A program made the translations under genes and the position numbers. The notes under the pieces were generated by a model. It was not told where the DNA came from and ran no database searches. It saw nothing but the letters and a program-made list of their open reading frames with translations. DNA of 64,000 bases from Anaerolineae bacterium (lineage in GTDB: Bacteria; Chloroflexota; Anaerolineae; Promineifilales; Promineifilaceae), in the NCBI GenBank assembly GCA_028277515.1, contig JANQGC010000219.1:47393-111392 (forward strand), read 5' to 3'. Shown one piece after another: positions 36,133 through 47,289 of this stretch; position 1 is the first letter of the stretch; the number at the start of each line of letters is the position of its first letter.

Positions 36133-39005
36133 TATTCCGGCTTAACCTCGATCTCTCCAATCAGCACACGATTGTCAGGGGTTAACTGGCCGTCGATTTG
36201 CACCGGCGGCCGTTCTCCACTTCCCGGATGGTACATCCCCGCCCACAACTGATATGTCCCAGGTGGTATGCCAGGAGTAATGGAAAGCTGGTATTCATCT
36301 TCGATTACCTCTCCTTCACGCCAGCTTAAAGTCGGCCGAAACCCCTTCTGCGGCGCGCCATCACGCTGGGCAACCATCTGGCCATCCAAGGTCATGAAGT
36401 GGATGAACACATAATATCCCTGGGGCACATTCTCTAACGCCTGCCAGAATAAAGTGAGATCCAAAATATCACCTGGACGAACGACGGTTTCAGGCAGGCG
36501 ATATCCACGTAGAGCAATAAGCGGAGGCTGGCCGACAACAGCATCCAGAGATTGTAGATTGGATGGCAGTTCGGCCGTAAATGGCCAGGGGTCGGCCGTC
36601 AATTGGTCCTTTAAAATAATCTGCCCAATTTCCTCGTCAGTCTGAATGTCAATAAGCGCCACCTCAATAGAATGGGGAAGGATCTCAATATTGCCGGGCA
36701 TCAACATCTGGAATTTGCTCTGCAACAGTTCTCCTTCCTGCCATAGGCTGGTGGGGTAATCGGCGCGTGTGGGCGGGTTAATCGCTTCCCCAACGATATT
36801 TCCCGCAGGATCGAGCAGCCGCGTGCGCACCTGGTAATCTTGTTGGGGTGTCCGGCGTGCCCGCCAAAATAGCTCAAATGGAATGCCATGACCCGGTTTA
36901 ATCTCTTCATCAGGCAGGTTGTAGCCCATAAACTCAATATCACCAAGATTGACCCTTTGAGCTGTATGGGGTGGTAATTGGGCGATCTCATGGCCTGTTT
37001 CAATGGCGATATTGCCCAAATATTGTTCAAGCGTACCGTCAGAAGCGAGGACCGGTCTCCGGTCCATATCCAACACCCTTAACCAGAGATCATAGCTGCC
37101 CGGAGGCAAACCTGAGGGGAGAGATACTTCATAATCTTTGCGCAAGAGTGTTTCAACCGGCCATTGGTGATCTAAATATTCTTGCCATAGCAAATTATCA
37201 TCCTGGTGCCACAACCGGCCTTGATCGTCTACCAGGCGAAGCGATAAGACATATTCGTTAACATCCTCTTGCAATTGGGACCAGTAAAAAATCGTCCAAA
37301 AGGGTTTCCCGGCCCTGGCTTGCTCAGGCAGCTCCAGGCCGGACAGGCGCAGTTCATCGTTATAAGCGGCCGTCACTAAATTAATATCTTCAGGGAGTTC
37401 CGCTATGACCGGCTGGGGCAGGTATCCATTCAATTGTATGCGCAGCCACATTCGCGGAAACTGGTGGTCATAAAAACGGGGCCAATTCTTTTCAGCCCAA
37501 TCCCACAACAGCTTTCTAGGGAAACCGGTTCGCGGTGTAGGCTGCACTAGGAACCAGATACGCTCGGCGGATTCGCCGGCATTGGACAAAGTCACCTGCG
37601 CCGCTTCCCCGTTTTGCTCACCTAAGGTGGGGATGGCCTTCCAAGGGGCGTCACCGTCATAATAGTAGTCAAACGTAAGACCGATGATCGTGTCATGCAG
37701 GATAATTAAATCGGTTGGTTCTGCTACTTGATTCAAATATTCGGCCGCTCCGCGCACATCATCCCGCAGCAGATTGGAATCCGTAAATTGAACATACAGC
37801 CATCCAATCTGAATTATGATTACGATGAGTGCTAACAAAAACCGTCCCCAACTAAGGGCAGAATTCAACCTGCTTTTTCCAGGTAAATCGGTAATCGCCC
37901 CAACCGCCATAAAAACCAGGAATGGTGGCAGGCCGATAAGTAAATGACGAACTCCATTATAGAGTGGATTAATATACGACAGCAGGAGCATGAAACCTAT
38001 GGGAATCAGCAAGTAGCCCACTAACAAAAGAGTAGACAAACGCTTTAACCGCCAACCGATAATGAAACCGGTGAGCGTCAGAAAAACGGCCGGAAATACA
38101 CGCCACCACGCATGAGTTAAAGAGGGATCAATTCCAACGCCAAACCCGCTAAGAGCATGGGATATAACTAGCAAAACGGGAATCTGATAAAAGTCAACTT
38201 GCTGCCCCGATTGAAACCGCTCCCAGGCATAATATGTAGCCGGAAGCATTATAAGAACGGCAACGCCCAGCACGATCCAGGTTCGACGCCGGCGTAAGAT
38301 TGAAAACAGCCCTACCTGCCAGGTAAGCATGGTCCCCAATGCAATAATCCCAAAGGCAAAAACAAAAAAGCCAAAATAATGGGTGTAGATTCCGAGCAAA
38401 CCGGCTGCCAGCCAGAGCAAAAGCCAACGCCTCTGTCGATCCTCAGATAGAAGAAAGCGGAACAAACTATAAACAGAGGCCAGGTTCAAGGTCAGCAGCA
38501 AGCTGTAATTACGCAGCACCTGCGATTGCCAAATATGGAATGGGGAGATGGCCATAAATAAAGCCGCGAAATAAGCGGTGCGCCGGTCAAAGGCGGCCGC
38601 TGTCAGAACATAAGTCAAAGGCACAGCTAACACTCCCGCCAGCACACCTGAATAACGAAGCGCGAAAATTGATTCCCCGGTTAAATTGCGCCAACCATGA
38701 AGAAGCAAGAAATATAGGGGTGGGTTGGTGTCCGTGGTCTCGATACCATCAATAATAATCAACCCTTCAAAAATATCGGCCGGATCAAGTCGCGCCCGGT
38801 ACAGGCTCAACCCCTCATCACTCCACATGGACTGACTTTCTAAAGCATAAGCGCGAAAGGCGAAACCCATCAATATAAGTATTAGGACAACAAGATAAGG
38901 CGCCAATTTCCTGGAAATGAGTGGCTGCCCATTAGTCAAACGCTTTATTTGCGGTTGTTCCTTGGCAACCGTTAAATCGCGACTGCCGACTGATGTGTCA
39001 ACCAT
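36132..39005 (-). CDS. GT39-like membrane glycosyltransferase with three C-terminal beta modules
   Basis: 957 residues. A cytoplasmic N-terminus of about 35 residues is followed by a first extracytoplasmic loop SMWSDEGLSLYRARLDPADI and the NPPLYFLLLHGWRNLTG block, which is closest to classical GT39/PMT-like enzymes. A hydrophobic core to about residue 430 follows. The long tail carries three beta modules, the last being FRPTLSWREGEVIEDEY then PPGTYQLWAGMYHPGSGERP. Its stop overlaps the next start (TAATG) and it begins three bases after the upstream stop. Donor and acceptor unknown. Confidence 0.75.
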   Translation of the reverse strand: MVDTSVGSRDLTVAKEQPQIKRLTNGQPLISRKLAPYLVVLILILMGFAFRAYALESQSMWSDEGLSLYRARLDPADIFEGLIIIDGIETTDTNPPLYFLLLHGWRNLTGESIFALRYSGVLAGVLAVPLTYVLTAAAFDRRTAYFAALFMAISPFHIWQSQVLRNYSLLLTLNLASVYSLFRFLLSEDRQRRWLLLWLAAGLLGIYTHYFGFFVFAFGIIALGTMLTWQVGLFSILRRRRTWIVLGVAVLIMLPATYYAWERFQSGQQVDFYQIPVLLVISHALSGFGVGIDPSLTHAWWRVFPAVFLTLTGFIIGWRLKRLSTLLLVGYLLIPIGFMLLLSYINPLYNGVRHLLIGLPPFLVFMAVGAITDLPGKSRLNSALSWGRFLLALIVIIIQIGWLYVQFTDSNLLRDDVRGAAEYLNQVAEPTDLIILHDTIIGLTFDYYYDGDAPWKAIPTLGEQNGEAAQVTLSNAGESAERIWFLVQPTPRTGFPRKLLWDWAEKNWPRFYDHQFPRMWLRIQLNGYLPQPVIAELPEDINLVTAAYNDELRLSGLELPEQARAGKPFWTIFYWSQLQEDVNEYVLSLRLVDDQGRLWHQDDNLLWQEYLDHQWPVETLLRKDYEVSLPSGLPPGSYDLWLRVLDMDRRPVLASDGTLEQYLGNIAIETGHEIAQLPPHTAQRVNLGDIEFMGYNLPDEEIKPGHGIPFELFWRARRTPQQDYQVRTRLLDPAGNIVGEAINPPTRADYPTSLWQEGELLQSKFQMLMPGNIEILPHSIEVALIDIQTDEEIGQIILKDQLTADPWPFTAELPSNLQSLDAVVGQPPLIALRGYRLPETVVRPGDILDLTLFWQALENVPQGYYVFIHFMTLDGQMVAQRDGAPQKGFRPTLSWREGEVIEDEYQLSITPGIPPGTYQLWAGMYHPGSGERPPVQIDGQLTPDNRVLIGEIEVKPE

Positions 39006-39008
39006 GTT

Positions 39009-41225
39009 TTACGATTTAACCTCTATCGTTTGCAGGTGAAATTCAGGTCCGAATCGTTGCCCACTTGCAAGATCGTAAAATCCGACCGTCAGGTCATAGT
39101 AGCCGGGGCTGATGTCAGAAGCTAATGGGAAAACGCGCACATCCGTGATCGGCATGTTGGGCAGCCATCGTGATGTGGGATACCAACCTGAAAGCGGCGG
39201 ACCATCAGCTTGAGTTACCGTTTCTCCACTTTCTGAATCCCGTAAGTGAACATATTGCTGGTAATCCTGGTCAAGTGGTTCAGCGACCATCCAGGACAGT
39301 ATCAACGTTTGCTCATGTCCTGCCCGCCAGACAGAGTCTGCCTCATAATCAAGTAAGAGAACAGGTTCCTCAATTGGTCCCGGTAAAATATCTTCATCCT
39401 CATTCTGTGTGATGAGCACATCGGAAACAAAAGCAGCTTCAATCTGCTGCCCTTCTGCGGTAAATATAGGCAGCCGGGTATCCGCTTCAGGATCATGGAT
39501 TCCAATCTCGATTTTGTAAACAAGCGTCTGGTCTACGGATTCATCAGCAACAAGAACATGGATCAAATCGCACCAAACCGCGCCCGGCTGCCATATACCG
39601 GAAGGATAGTGACCTAATCCGGGCAGGGTTCGCCGGTTGGCAATTAAACGGTTCTCAGGTCCAATTACATGCAGCAAAAACGCCATTTCTTGATCCGTCT
39701 GCTCAATAGCCCGCCAGCAAGTTTCTACCGGAAGCAGGCTGCCGGCCTCAACTTGCTCTGTTTGAGGTGCAACGGAGAGCAGTTCGGCAATCGGCCGATC
39801 CACTGCTAGGCCAAAAAACCAGTTTAGCGTCGATGCTTGAACAAGATTCCCCTCATCGAGAAATTCTGGCAGGGCATAAGCCGGCCGCAGCAGCCAGAAT
39901 GGAGCAGCGATTGAGGTGACCAATGTTATGGCAATGGGAATAAGCGGCAATTTGGGGTGAATAGCGCGCCAGCCGACAATCAAGAACAGGACGAGCGCAC
40001 CGATGGCCGGAAACAGTAACCGGCCGTATGGAGCCGTCACCCGCCGCATCCATATTTCCAAGACGAAAGCGATTGCAATGATGGCGCTGAACAGCATCAG
40101 AAAAACGGCCGCTGTTACATCAAAACGGGGGCTGGTAGATTTCCATCGCCGCCAGGTGGCCAACAATAAACCGGCCAGGGCCAGAATAACCATAACGAAA
40201 AAAATAGTGTAATACGAATCAGGCGGCCTGATCGTTCCCCAGCCCAGCCAGATCCAAAAAGAGCGAAAAACCTCAAACCAGCGCAAACGAGGATCACCGG
40301 ACAGCGCAGGATCGGCAAATGCCCACGGCGCCTGGTCATGTGTTTCCAGCCCCAAGGGAGAGCCAAACAAAACCCAGGCTCTAATAAACCACCATCCGGC
40401 CACAATAAAAGCGCTCAAACCGATGAGTGCGCCCGCTTTTATCACCGTTAACCAGCTTTCTCTTTTGGACCAGCCGAGCCATAACAAAGCAACGAGGATC
40501 GGCAAGCCAATAACCAATCCATTGGCTTTCATAAGGGTAGTCAGTCCGACGGCAACCCCAATGGAAACCGCTCTAACCCAGGTGTATCCCTGCCGCATCA
40601 ACATCGCCAATAACCACAAGGAAACCGTACTTAAAGCTGCAACTGGAATATCATTGGAGACTACGCTGCTGATAAAAATTACCTGGGGAATAGTGGCAAC
40701 AAAAAAAGCGCTCATCAGAGCCACGTTTTTATTTTGGGGAACCGCCTGGCGAGCAAGTCCAAAAACCGCAACGATTAATAACAGGCCAAATAACAAAGAT
40801 ATTAAGCGAGCAAGGTATAAAGCAAGCCATCCTCCGGCCAACGGATCAGCCTCCGAAGGATAATGAACAGCCCGGTTATCGTTGTCAGGATAGGTTAAAG
40901 GAAATCTGCGCGGATATGGATTCGGTCTGAAGGTCGCTTGCGGATCATCCACGCTAACCAGGCGTGCCGGCAACGATGCCAGTAAATAGTAAAATGGTGG
41001 TTGGCTGGATTCTTGCTGCACCGGCGTCTGCCATGAGGCTTCACCCTGTGGGGGGAAATCATTGTTCCTTACCAACCACTCAATATAAGCGAAGTGCTGC
41101 GGTTCATCCGGTCCTTCAAACGGCGGCGTCACCCACATAGTGATAATAACCAACAGCAGATAGATTCCCAGGATGCCGATCAGTAGCTTGTTGCCGGCAA
41201 TTCTCCTCTGTAATCGTTTAACCAT
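39009..41225 (-). CDS. DUF2142/GT-C-like membrane protein, first gene of the operon
   Basis: 738 residues. Acidic loop WVTPPFEGPDEPQHFAYIEW is a clear DUF2142/GT-C signature. A hydrophobic core follows, then two beta modules (YPSGIWQPGAVWCDL and YPTSRWLPNMPITDV ending SPGYYDLTVGFYDL). It leads the operon and is divergent from atpA across 314 bases that hold tandem palindromes. A TATAAA-like box on the minus strand (41250-41255) lies 24 bases upstream of the ATG. Confidence 0.72.
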   Translation of the reverse strand: MVKRLQRRIAGNKLLIGILGIYLLLVIITMWVTPPFEGPDEPQHFAYIEWLVRNNDFPPQGEASWQTPVQQESSQPPFYYLLASLPARLVSVDDPQATFRPNPYPRRFPLTYPDNDNRAVHYPSEADPLAGGWLALYLARLISLLFGLLLIVAVFGLARQAVPQNKNVALMSAFFVATIPQVIFISSVVSNDIPVAALSTVSLWLLAMLMRQGYTWVRAVSIGVAVGLTTLMKANGLVIGLPILVALLWLGWSKRESWLTVIKAGALIGLSAFIVAGWWFIRAWVLFGSPLGLETHDQAPWAFADPALSGDPRLRWFEVFRSFWIWLGWGTIRPPDSYYTIFFVMVILALAGLLLATWRRWKSTSPRFDVTAAVFLMLFSAIIAIAFVLEIWMRRVTAPYGRLLFPAIGALVLFLIVGWRAIHPKLPLIPIAITLVTSIAAPFWLLRPAYALPEFLDEGNLVQASTLNWFFGLAVDRPIAELLSVAPQTEQVEAGSLLPVETCWRAIEQTDQEMAFLLHVIGPENRLIANRRTLPGLGHYPSGIWQPGAVWCDLIHVLVADESVDQTLVYKIEIGIHDPEADTRLPIFTAEGQQIEAAFVSDVLITQNEDEDILPGPIEEPVLLLDYEADSVWRAGHEQTLILSWMVAEPLDQDYQQYVHLRDSESGETVTQADGPPLSGWYPTSRWLPNMPITDVRVFPLASDISPGYYDLTVGFYDLASGQRFGPEFHLQTIEVKS

Positions 41226-41296
41226 AGAAAGGCGATTCTACCTTTATCATTTATAGATGACCATTTCGGCTTGCCTCCTCTTTAACTACATTAAGT

Positions 41297-41336
41297 AGAT
41301 TGGTCCAATCTTTGATCGTTGAGATTGGACCAATCT
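41297..41336. promoter_or_regulatory. Tandem palindromic sites GATTGGWCCAATC
   Basis: Two 15-base units AGATTGGTCCAATCT (41297-41311) and AGATTGGACCAATCT (41322-41336). Each is a near-perfect palindrome and each is the exact reverse complement of the other, spaced 25 bases centre to centre. Two face-side dimer sites for a regulator between the divergent glycosyltransferase operon and atpA is one reading; an RNA hairpin is another. Confidence 0.6.
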
Positions 41337-41337
41337 G

Positions 41338-41367
41338 TTGGCGTAACATGGACGTTTGTAATAAAAT
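41338..41367 (+). promoter_or_regulatory. Predicted atpA promoter
   Basis: -35 TTGGCG (41338-41343) and -10 TAAAAT (41362-41367) with an 18-base spacer. The expected start of transcription is near 41374, directly before the Rex-type operator. Confidence 0.5.
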
Positions 41368-41375
41368 TTGCCTAG

Positions 41376-41393
41376 TTGTGACGGACTTCACAA
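41376..41393 (+). promoter_or_regulatory. Rex-type operator upstream of atpA
   Basis: TTGTGACGGACTTCACAA matches the Rex consensus TTGTGA-N6-TCACAA exactly in both half-sites. It covers the expected transcription start of the atp genes, an ideal place for repression. A rex gene is encoded at 52825-53448 in this window. Confidence 0.7.
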
Positions 41394-41412
41394 TTAGTCT
41401 GAGCACAACGGG

Positions 41413-41449
41413 ATGGTCTCCTGTGCAAGTTGGACAAATGGGAGACCAT
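41413..41449 (+). other. Leader hairpin before atpA
   Basis: Stem ATGGTCTCC (41413-41421) and GGAGACCAT (41441-41449), extended by a T-G pair, in the about 165-base 5' leader of atpA. No T-run follows. It may stabilise the transcript or regulate translation; nothing else is recognised in the leader apart from the AGGAGG ribosome binding site. Confidence 0.4.
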
Positions 41450-41539
41450 AAGGTAAGATCCGTTACCTGAATCAGTTAATTTTCCAGCAGGATAAACCGA
41501 AGCAGATCACACAGATAAAATTCTCTAGGAGGTTGGTGC

Positions 41540-43204
41540 ATGGCATCCCTTGCCCCTGATTTTCAAAATATAGCTGACTCGCTATTAGAACAAATTAAGG
41601 ATTTTGACCATAAAGTTGAGTCGCGCAGCGTCGGAACAGTTGAAGCTGTTTACGACGGCGTGGCTATCGCGACCGGACTGGCGGATGTGGAAGCCAGTGA
41701 ACTGGTACAATTTAGCAGTGGCGTGATGGGTCTGACCCTAGACTTGCGCAAAGACAGCGTAGGTATTGTGGTCATGGGCGATTACGCCGGGATTGAGGAA
41801 GGTGATGAAGTCCGCGCTACAGGCCAGATCGCCTCTGTTCCCGTAGGGGACGGTCTCATCGGCCGGGTTGTCGATCCGCTAGGAAACCCGGTTGATGGCC
41901 AGGGTCCCATTAAATACACCAACACGCGTCCAGTTCAGGCCACTGCCCCCGGTGTCATTGAGCGTAAAGGTGTTGATACTCCCGTAGAGACCGGGATTTT
42001 ATCAATAGACACTATGTTCCCTATCGGTCGTGGTCAGCGCGAGCTGGTCATTGGTGATCGCCAAACCGGTAAAACTGCGATTTGTTTGGACACGATCATC
42101 AACCAGAAAGGCAGAGGATTGTTATGCATTTACGTCGCCATTGGACAGCGCGTCGGCCAGGTGGCACAAGTCGTCGATACACTTGAAAAATATGGGGCTA
42201 TGGATTATACAACCGTAGTCGTAGCCGGCGCATCCGATCCTTCACCATTGCAATATTTTGCCCCCTACGCCGGATGCACGATCGGCGAAGAATTCCGCGA
42301 TCAAGGCAAGGATGCCCTCGTTGTTTATGATGACCTTTCCAAGCATGCCTGGGCTTATCGCCAGATGTCGCTCATTCTGCGCCGCCCGCCTGGTCGCGAG
42401 GCCTACCCTGGGGATATCTTCTCTCTGCATAGCACATTATTAGAACGGGCTTGCCGCTTGCGCGATGAGTGGATCATTGTCGAAAAAGGGACAGAAGTCA
42501 CGGCCGAAACCAGGGGTGTTGACGGCAAAGTGTACTTCGGTAATCTGGAAGAGGAAGAAATCGAAGAAGGCTTAAAAGCATTAGATAACCCTGACAATTA
42601 TGAAGTGCAAAAACTACCCGGTACCGGCGGTTCCTTAACTGCCCTGCCAATCATCGAAACACTTCTTGGTGATGTTTCTGCCTACATCCCCACCAATGTC
42701 ATCTCCATTACCGACGGCCAGCTATTCCTGGAAACCGACCTTTTCAACCAGGGGCAAAGGCCCGCCATCAACGCCGGTTTATCCGTATCTCGCGTTGGTA
42801 GCGCTGCCCAAACCCGGGCGATGAATAAAGCAACGGGTAGTTTGCGTGCTGACCTTTCCCAGTTCCGCGAACTGGCGGCATTTGCCCAATTCGGTTCCGA
42901 TCTTGATCCGGCCACCCAGCGCCAGTTGGCCCGTGGCGAGCGTCTAATGGAACTTCTAAAACAGCCGCAATACAATCCCTGGCCCCCACGGCATGAGGTC
43001 ATGCTCATTTTTGCCGGCACCCGTGGTTATCTTGATGAAATTGAGGTCGAAAACATCGACCGTTGGAGCAATGAATTCGTCCGTTATATGGACACGGCTT
43101 ACTCTGCACTTACCGATAAGTTGAGTGCTGGTAACTGGACGGATGAAATCGAATCAGAGCTTCGAGAGGGGATCGATCATTTCAATGAGAGCTGGAATGC
43201 CTAA
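41540..43204 (+). CDS. atpA: ATP synthase F1 subunit alpha
   Basis: 554 residues, start ATG 41540 behind AGGAGG. The P-loop is [11 protein letters not shown], with the signature [10 protein letters not shown] and the ADP-site block [14 protein letters not shown]. It is longer than usual (about 500-515): roughly 45 extra residues lie between [12 protein letters not shown] and [12 protein letters not shown], containing [20 protein letters not shown]. The alpha subunit forms the alpha3beta3 head with non-catalytic nucleotide sites. The delta subunit gene that usually precedes atpA is absent. Confidence 0.96.
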   Translation: MASLAPDFQNIADSLLEQIKDFDHKVESRSVGTVEAVYDGVAIATGLADVEASELVQFSSGVMGLTLDLRKDSVGIVVMGDYAGIEEGDEVRATGQIASVPVGDGLIGRVVDPLGNPVDGQGPIKYTNTRPVQATAPGVIERKGVDTPVETGILSIDTMFPIGRGQRELVIGDRQTGKTAICLDTIINQKGRGLLCIYVAIGQRVGQVAQVVDTLEKYGAMDYTTVVVAGASDPSPLQYFAPYAGCTIGEEFRDQGKDALVVYDDLSKHAWAYRQMSLILRRPPGREAYPGDIFSLHSTLLERACRLRDEWIIVEKGTEVTAETRGVDGKVYFGNLEEEEIEEGLKALDNPDNYEVQKLPGTGGSLTALPIIETLLGDVSAYIPTNVISITDGQLFLETDLFNQGQRPAINAGLSVSRVGSAAQTRAMNKATGSLRADLSQFRELAAFAQFGSDLDPATQRQLARGERLMELLKQPQYNPWPPRHEVMLIFAGTRGYLDEIEVENIDRWSNEFVRYMDTAYSALTDKLSAGNWTDEIESELREGIDHFNESWNA

Positions 43205-43280
43205 ATTACCGACGAATAAACACTTCGCTGCAATAATCTTGATTGTAGGCGCTGATCTATCCGAATAAGGTGAAACCCGT

Positions 43281-44195
43281 ATGGCCACCGAACGCGAACT
43301 AAACAAACGCATCAAGAGTATTAAAAACATTTCGCAAGTGACCAGCGCCCTTGCGGCTGTTTCGGCATCAAAAGCCGCAAGGGCACAGAAGCAAGTAGAA
43401 GCAACCCGCAGTTATGCTGGGAAAGCATTTGAGATATTGCACAATCTTGCCTCCCAACCTGGCGTTGGTCCAGCTACCCATCCTTTGTTAACCGCCCGAA
43501 ACGAAATTAAAAATACAATTTTGATTCTAGTTTCTGGGAATCGAGGACTGTGTGGATCTTATAACAGCAATATCGTTGTTCGGAGTGAGCGGTTTTTGAA
43601 GACTTTAACCACACCGGTTCGTGTTATCACTATTGGCCGGCGCGGCCGTGACTTGATGGTCCGCCGCGGATATGACGTTATGGCCACCTTTGATGACCAG
43701 GATATTCCGGAGCCGCCAACCCTTCTGGATATCACGCCTATTTCCCAAATTGTCACTGATGAATACCTTAGCGGCAATGTGGATCAAATTTTTATTGCTT
43801 ACACAGATTATATAAACCTGGTGGCTCGCCGTCCTGTCGTCAAGCAGCTACTCCCCTTAAAACCATTGGATTTTGAAGGATGGGCGGGGGCGGAATATAT
43901 AGCCGATGTGGACTTAAGTGGCGTTTCTGACCGGGCCTATACCTATGAACCCGATCCGGTCGCCTTATTGGATACCATTATTCCCCGTTTCACCCAGCTA
44001 CAGATTTACCAATCTGTCTTGGAAGCGTTGGCCAGTGAGCATAGCGCCCGCATGGTGGCTATGAATAATGCAACGGATAATGCGGCCGAACTCATCGAAA
44101 TCTTAACCCTAGATCGTAATAAAGCGCGCCAGGCAAGCATCACCAATGAGATTTTGGACATTGTTGGTGGCGCCGCTGCCCTGGCCGATCAATAA
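43281..44195 (+). CDS. atpG: ATP synthase F1 subunit gamma
   Basis: 304 residues. The N-terminal helix (NKRIKSIKNISQVTSALAAVSASKAARAQ) and C-terminal helix (HSARMVAMNNATDNAAELIE) that form the rotor shaft are both present, with the GNRGLCGSYNSN core. Start ATG 43281, 76 bases after atpA. It ends 15 bases before the atpD start codon. Confidence 0.95.
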   Translation: MATERELNKRIKSIKNISQVTSALAAVSASKAARAQKQVEATRSYAGKAFEILHNLASQPGVGPATHPLLTARNEIKNTILILVSGNRGLCGSYNSNIVVRSERFLKTLTTPVRVITIGRRGRDLMVRRGYDVMATFDDQDIPEPPTLLDITPISQIVTDEYLSGNVDQIFIAYTDYINLVARRPVVKQLLPLKPLDFEGWAGAEYIADVDLSGVSDRAYTYEPDPVALLDTIIPRFTQLQIYQSVLEALASEHSARMVAMNNATDNAAELIEILTLDRNKARQASITNEILDIVGGAAALADQ

Positions 44196-45605
<1,410 letters not shown>

Positions 45606-45658
45606 TTTCATACTATTGCGGTTTCTAAAAGTAGCCGCAGCAGACAGGTGGTGTATTA

Positions 45659-46120
45659 ATGCCAATCCATTGTGATATTGTCACTCAAGAGAGAACTGTT
45701 TTCAGCGGTGAGGTGGATTCTGTCAACATTCCCGGCAGCGAAGGGCGTATGGGTATTTTACCAAATCATACGGCCCTTCTGACCACCCTGGGATTCGGGG
45801 AAGTCATAGTACGCAAGGAAGGTGAGGAAGAGTATTTCGCCATCGGCGGTGGTTTTGTCGAAGTGCAGCCGGACCGGGTGATCATACTGGCTGACTCGGC
45901 CGAATATGTCGAAGAAATCGATATTGAAAGAGCTTTAGAAGCGCGCAAACGGGCGGAAAAAGTGATGTCCGAAGGTGTGCCCGAAGATCCGGAGCGGTAC
46001 GCTCAAATTCGGGCTTCTCTGCAAAGAGCGCAAATTCGAGTTGATGTGGCTCGCAAACGACGCCCGCGCGTCATGCCAACCGGACGCGCCGGCGGATATG
46101 GTGAAGAGGACGAATACTAA
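45659..46120 (+). CDS. atpC: ATP synthase F1 subunit epsilon
   Basis: 153 residues, start ATG 45659 after AGGTGG. The N-terminal beta-barrel ([37 protein letters not shown]) and a C-terminal helical pair are present. The tail ([21 protein letters not shown]) is longer than in many species. Epsilon couples and inhibits rotation. mreB begins two bases after its stop. Confidence 0.94.
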   Translation: MPIHCDIVTQERTVFSGEVDSVNIPGSEGRMGILPNHTALLTTLGFGEVIVRKEGEEEYFAIGGGFVEVQPDRVIILADSAEYVEEIDIERALEARKRAEKVMSEGVPEDPERYAQIRASLQRAQIRVDVARKRRPRVMPTGRAGGYGEEDEY

Positions 46121-46122
46121 CC

Positions 46123-47139
46123 TTGGCTATCTTTACGCCATACGTCGCGATTGACCTGGGAACGGTCAATGTTCTCGTCCACGACCAAAATCGTGGTGTG
46201 GTGCTGCAAGAACCATCTGTCGTCGCTGTTCGTGAAGATGGAAACAAGACCATTATCGTAGAAGTCGGCCGTGCTGCGAAGGATATGTACGGCCGAACCC
46301 CCGAAGAAATCGAAGTGATGCGACCCTTGCGTGATGGCGTCATTGCCGATTATTTCGTCACGCAAGGGATGCTGGAATATTTCATCAGCAAGGTAACCGG
46401 CCGCTTTCATGTGCGCAAGCCAATCGTCATGATCAGCGTGCCCTACGGGGTGACCAGTGTCGAACGACGCGCGGTGCGTGAAGCAGCGTTAGCGGCCGGT
46501 GCCAGAGAAGTTCACCTGATTCCCGAACCACTGGCTGCGGCCATTGGCGCCGGGTTGCCTGTGGGTACTCCCACCGGCAATCTCGTTGTTGATTTAGGTG
46601 GCGGTTCAACAGAAGCGGCCGTCGTCTCTATGAATGGCATTGTCTGTGCTGAATCGGTGCGCGTGGCCAGCGTGCACCTTGATGAAGCGATTATCAGTTA
46701 CATTCGCAAAAAATATAACTTGGTAGTTGGTGAACCGACGGCCGAAGCAATCAAGATAAAAATCGGCTCGGCAGTGGAACTGGACAAGCGCCTGGATATG
46801 CAGGTTCAGGGGCGCGATCAGATCGCCGGCCTGCCCAAAACGGTGACCATCACTTCCAGTGAGGTGGTTGAAGCCATCGGTGAGCAGTTGCAAGCCATCA
46901 TCAATGTGGTGCGTGCGGTCCTGGCTAAGACACCACCGGAACTCTCCTCGGACATCATCGACCGCGGTATGGCCTTGACCGGTGGCGGCGCCCTGCTGCG
47001 TGAGATCGACACCTTGCTCACCCAAGAAACCGGGGTTCCGGCTTATGTGGCCGACAACCCCATCGCCTGCACAGCCCTAGGCGCAGGCAAAGCGCTGGCC
47101 GAATTGCCCATTCTCCAGCGTAGTGTTCCAGATATGTAA
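46123..47139 (+). CDS. mreB: Rod shape-determining protein MreB
   Basis: 338 residues with a TTG start at 46123, two bases after atpC, and GAAGAGGA upstream inside atpC as ribosome binding site. Actin-fold motifs are [14 protein letters not shown] (phosphate 1), [17 protein letters not shown] (phosphate 2) and [15 protein letters not shown] (adenosine). It forms filaments that guide cell-wall synthesis. Its placement at the end of the F1 operon makes co-transcription with ATP synthase likely. Confidence 0.94.
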   Translation: MAIFTPYVAIDLGTVNVLVHDQNRGVVLQEPSVVAVREDGNKTIIVEVGRAAKDMYGRTPEEIEVMRPLRDGVIADYFVTQGMLEYFISKVTGRFHVRKPIVMISVPYGVTSVERRAVREAALAAGAREVHLIPEPLAAAIGAGLPVGTPTGNLVVDLGGGSTEAAVVSMNGIVCAESVRVASVHLDEAIISYIRKKYNLVVGEPTAEAIKIKIGSAVELDKRLDMQVQGRDQIAGLPKTVTITSSEVVEAIGEQLQAIINVVRAVLAKTPPELSSDIIDRGMALTGGGALLREIDTLLTQETGVPAYVADNPIACTALGAGKALAELPILQRSVPDM

Positions 47140-47250
47140 TCTTTTTATAGGTTTATTCGCGTTTCAATTTTGATTCAACGCACCGTTACAATTTGTTAAA
47201 TGTGAATTTTACATTTATCTATATCGTTTTTATTGGCCTGTTTTTAGGAT

Positions 47251-47274
47251 CAAGTACCTAAATTTTGGTACTTG
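47251..47274 (+). other. Hairpin directly before the secreted-protein ribosome binding site
   Basis: CAAGTACC (47251-47258) and GGTACTTG (47267-47274) pair perfectly around an AT-rich eight-base loop, three bases before AAGGAGG. It could regulate access to the ribosome binding site or protect the 5' end. The preceding 47140-47250 shows no other feature. Confidence 0.55.
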
Positions 47275-47289
47275 ACCAAGGAGGAAAAA

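Noticed and set aside
27278..41225. Idea that the large cluster is a polyketide or secretion system
   Set aside because: The acidic first loops and hydrophobic cores are those of GT-C sugar transferases; no carrier or ATPase domains are present.
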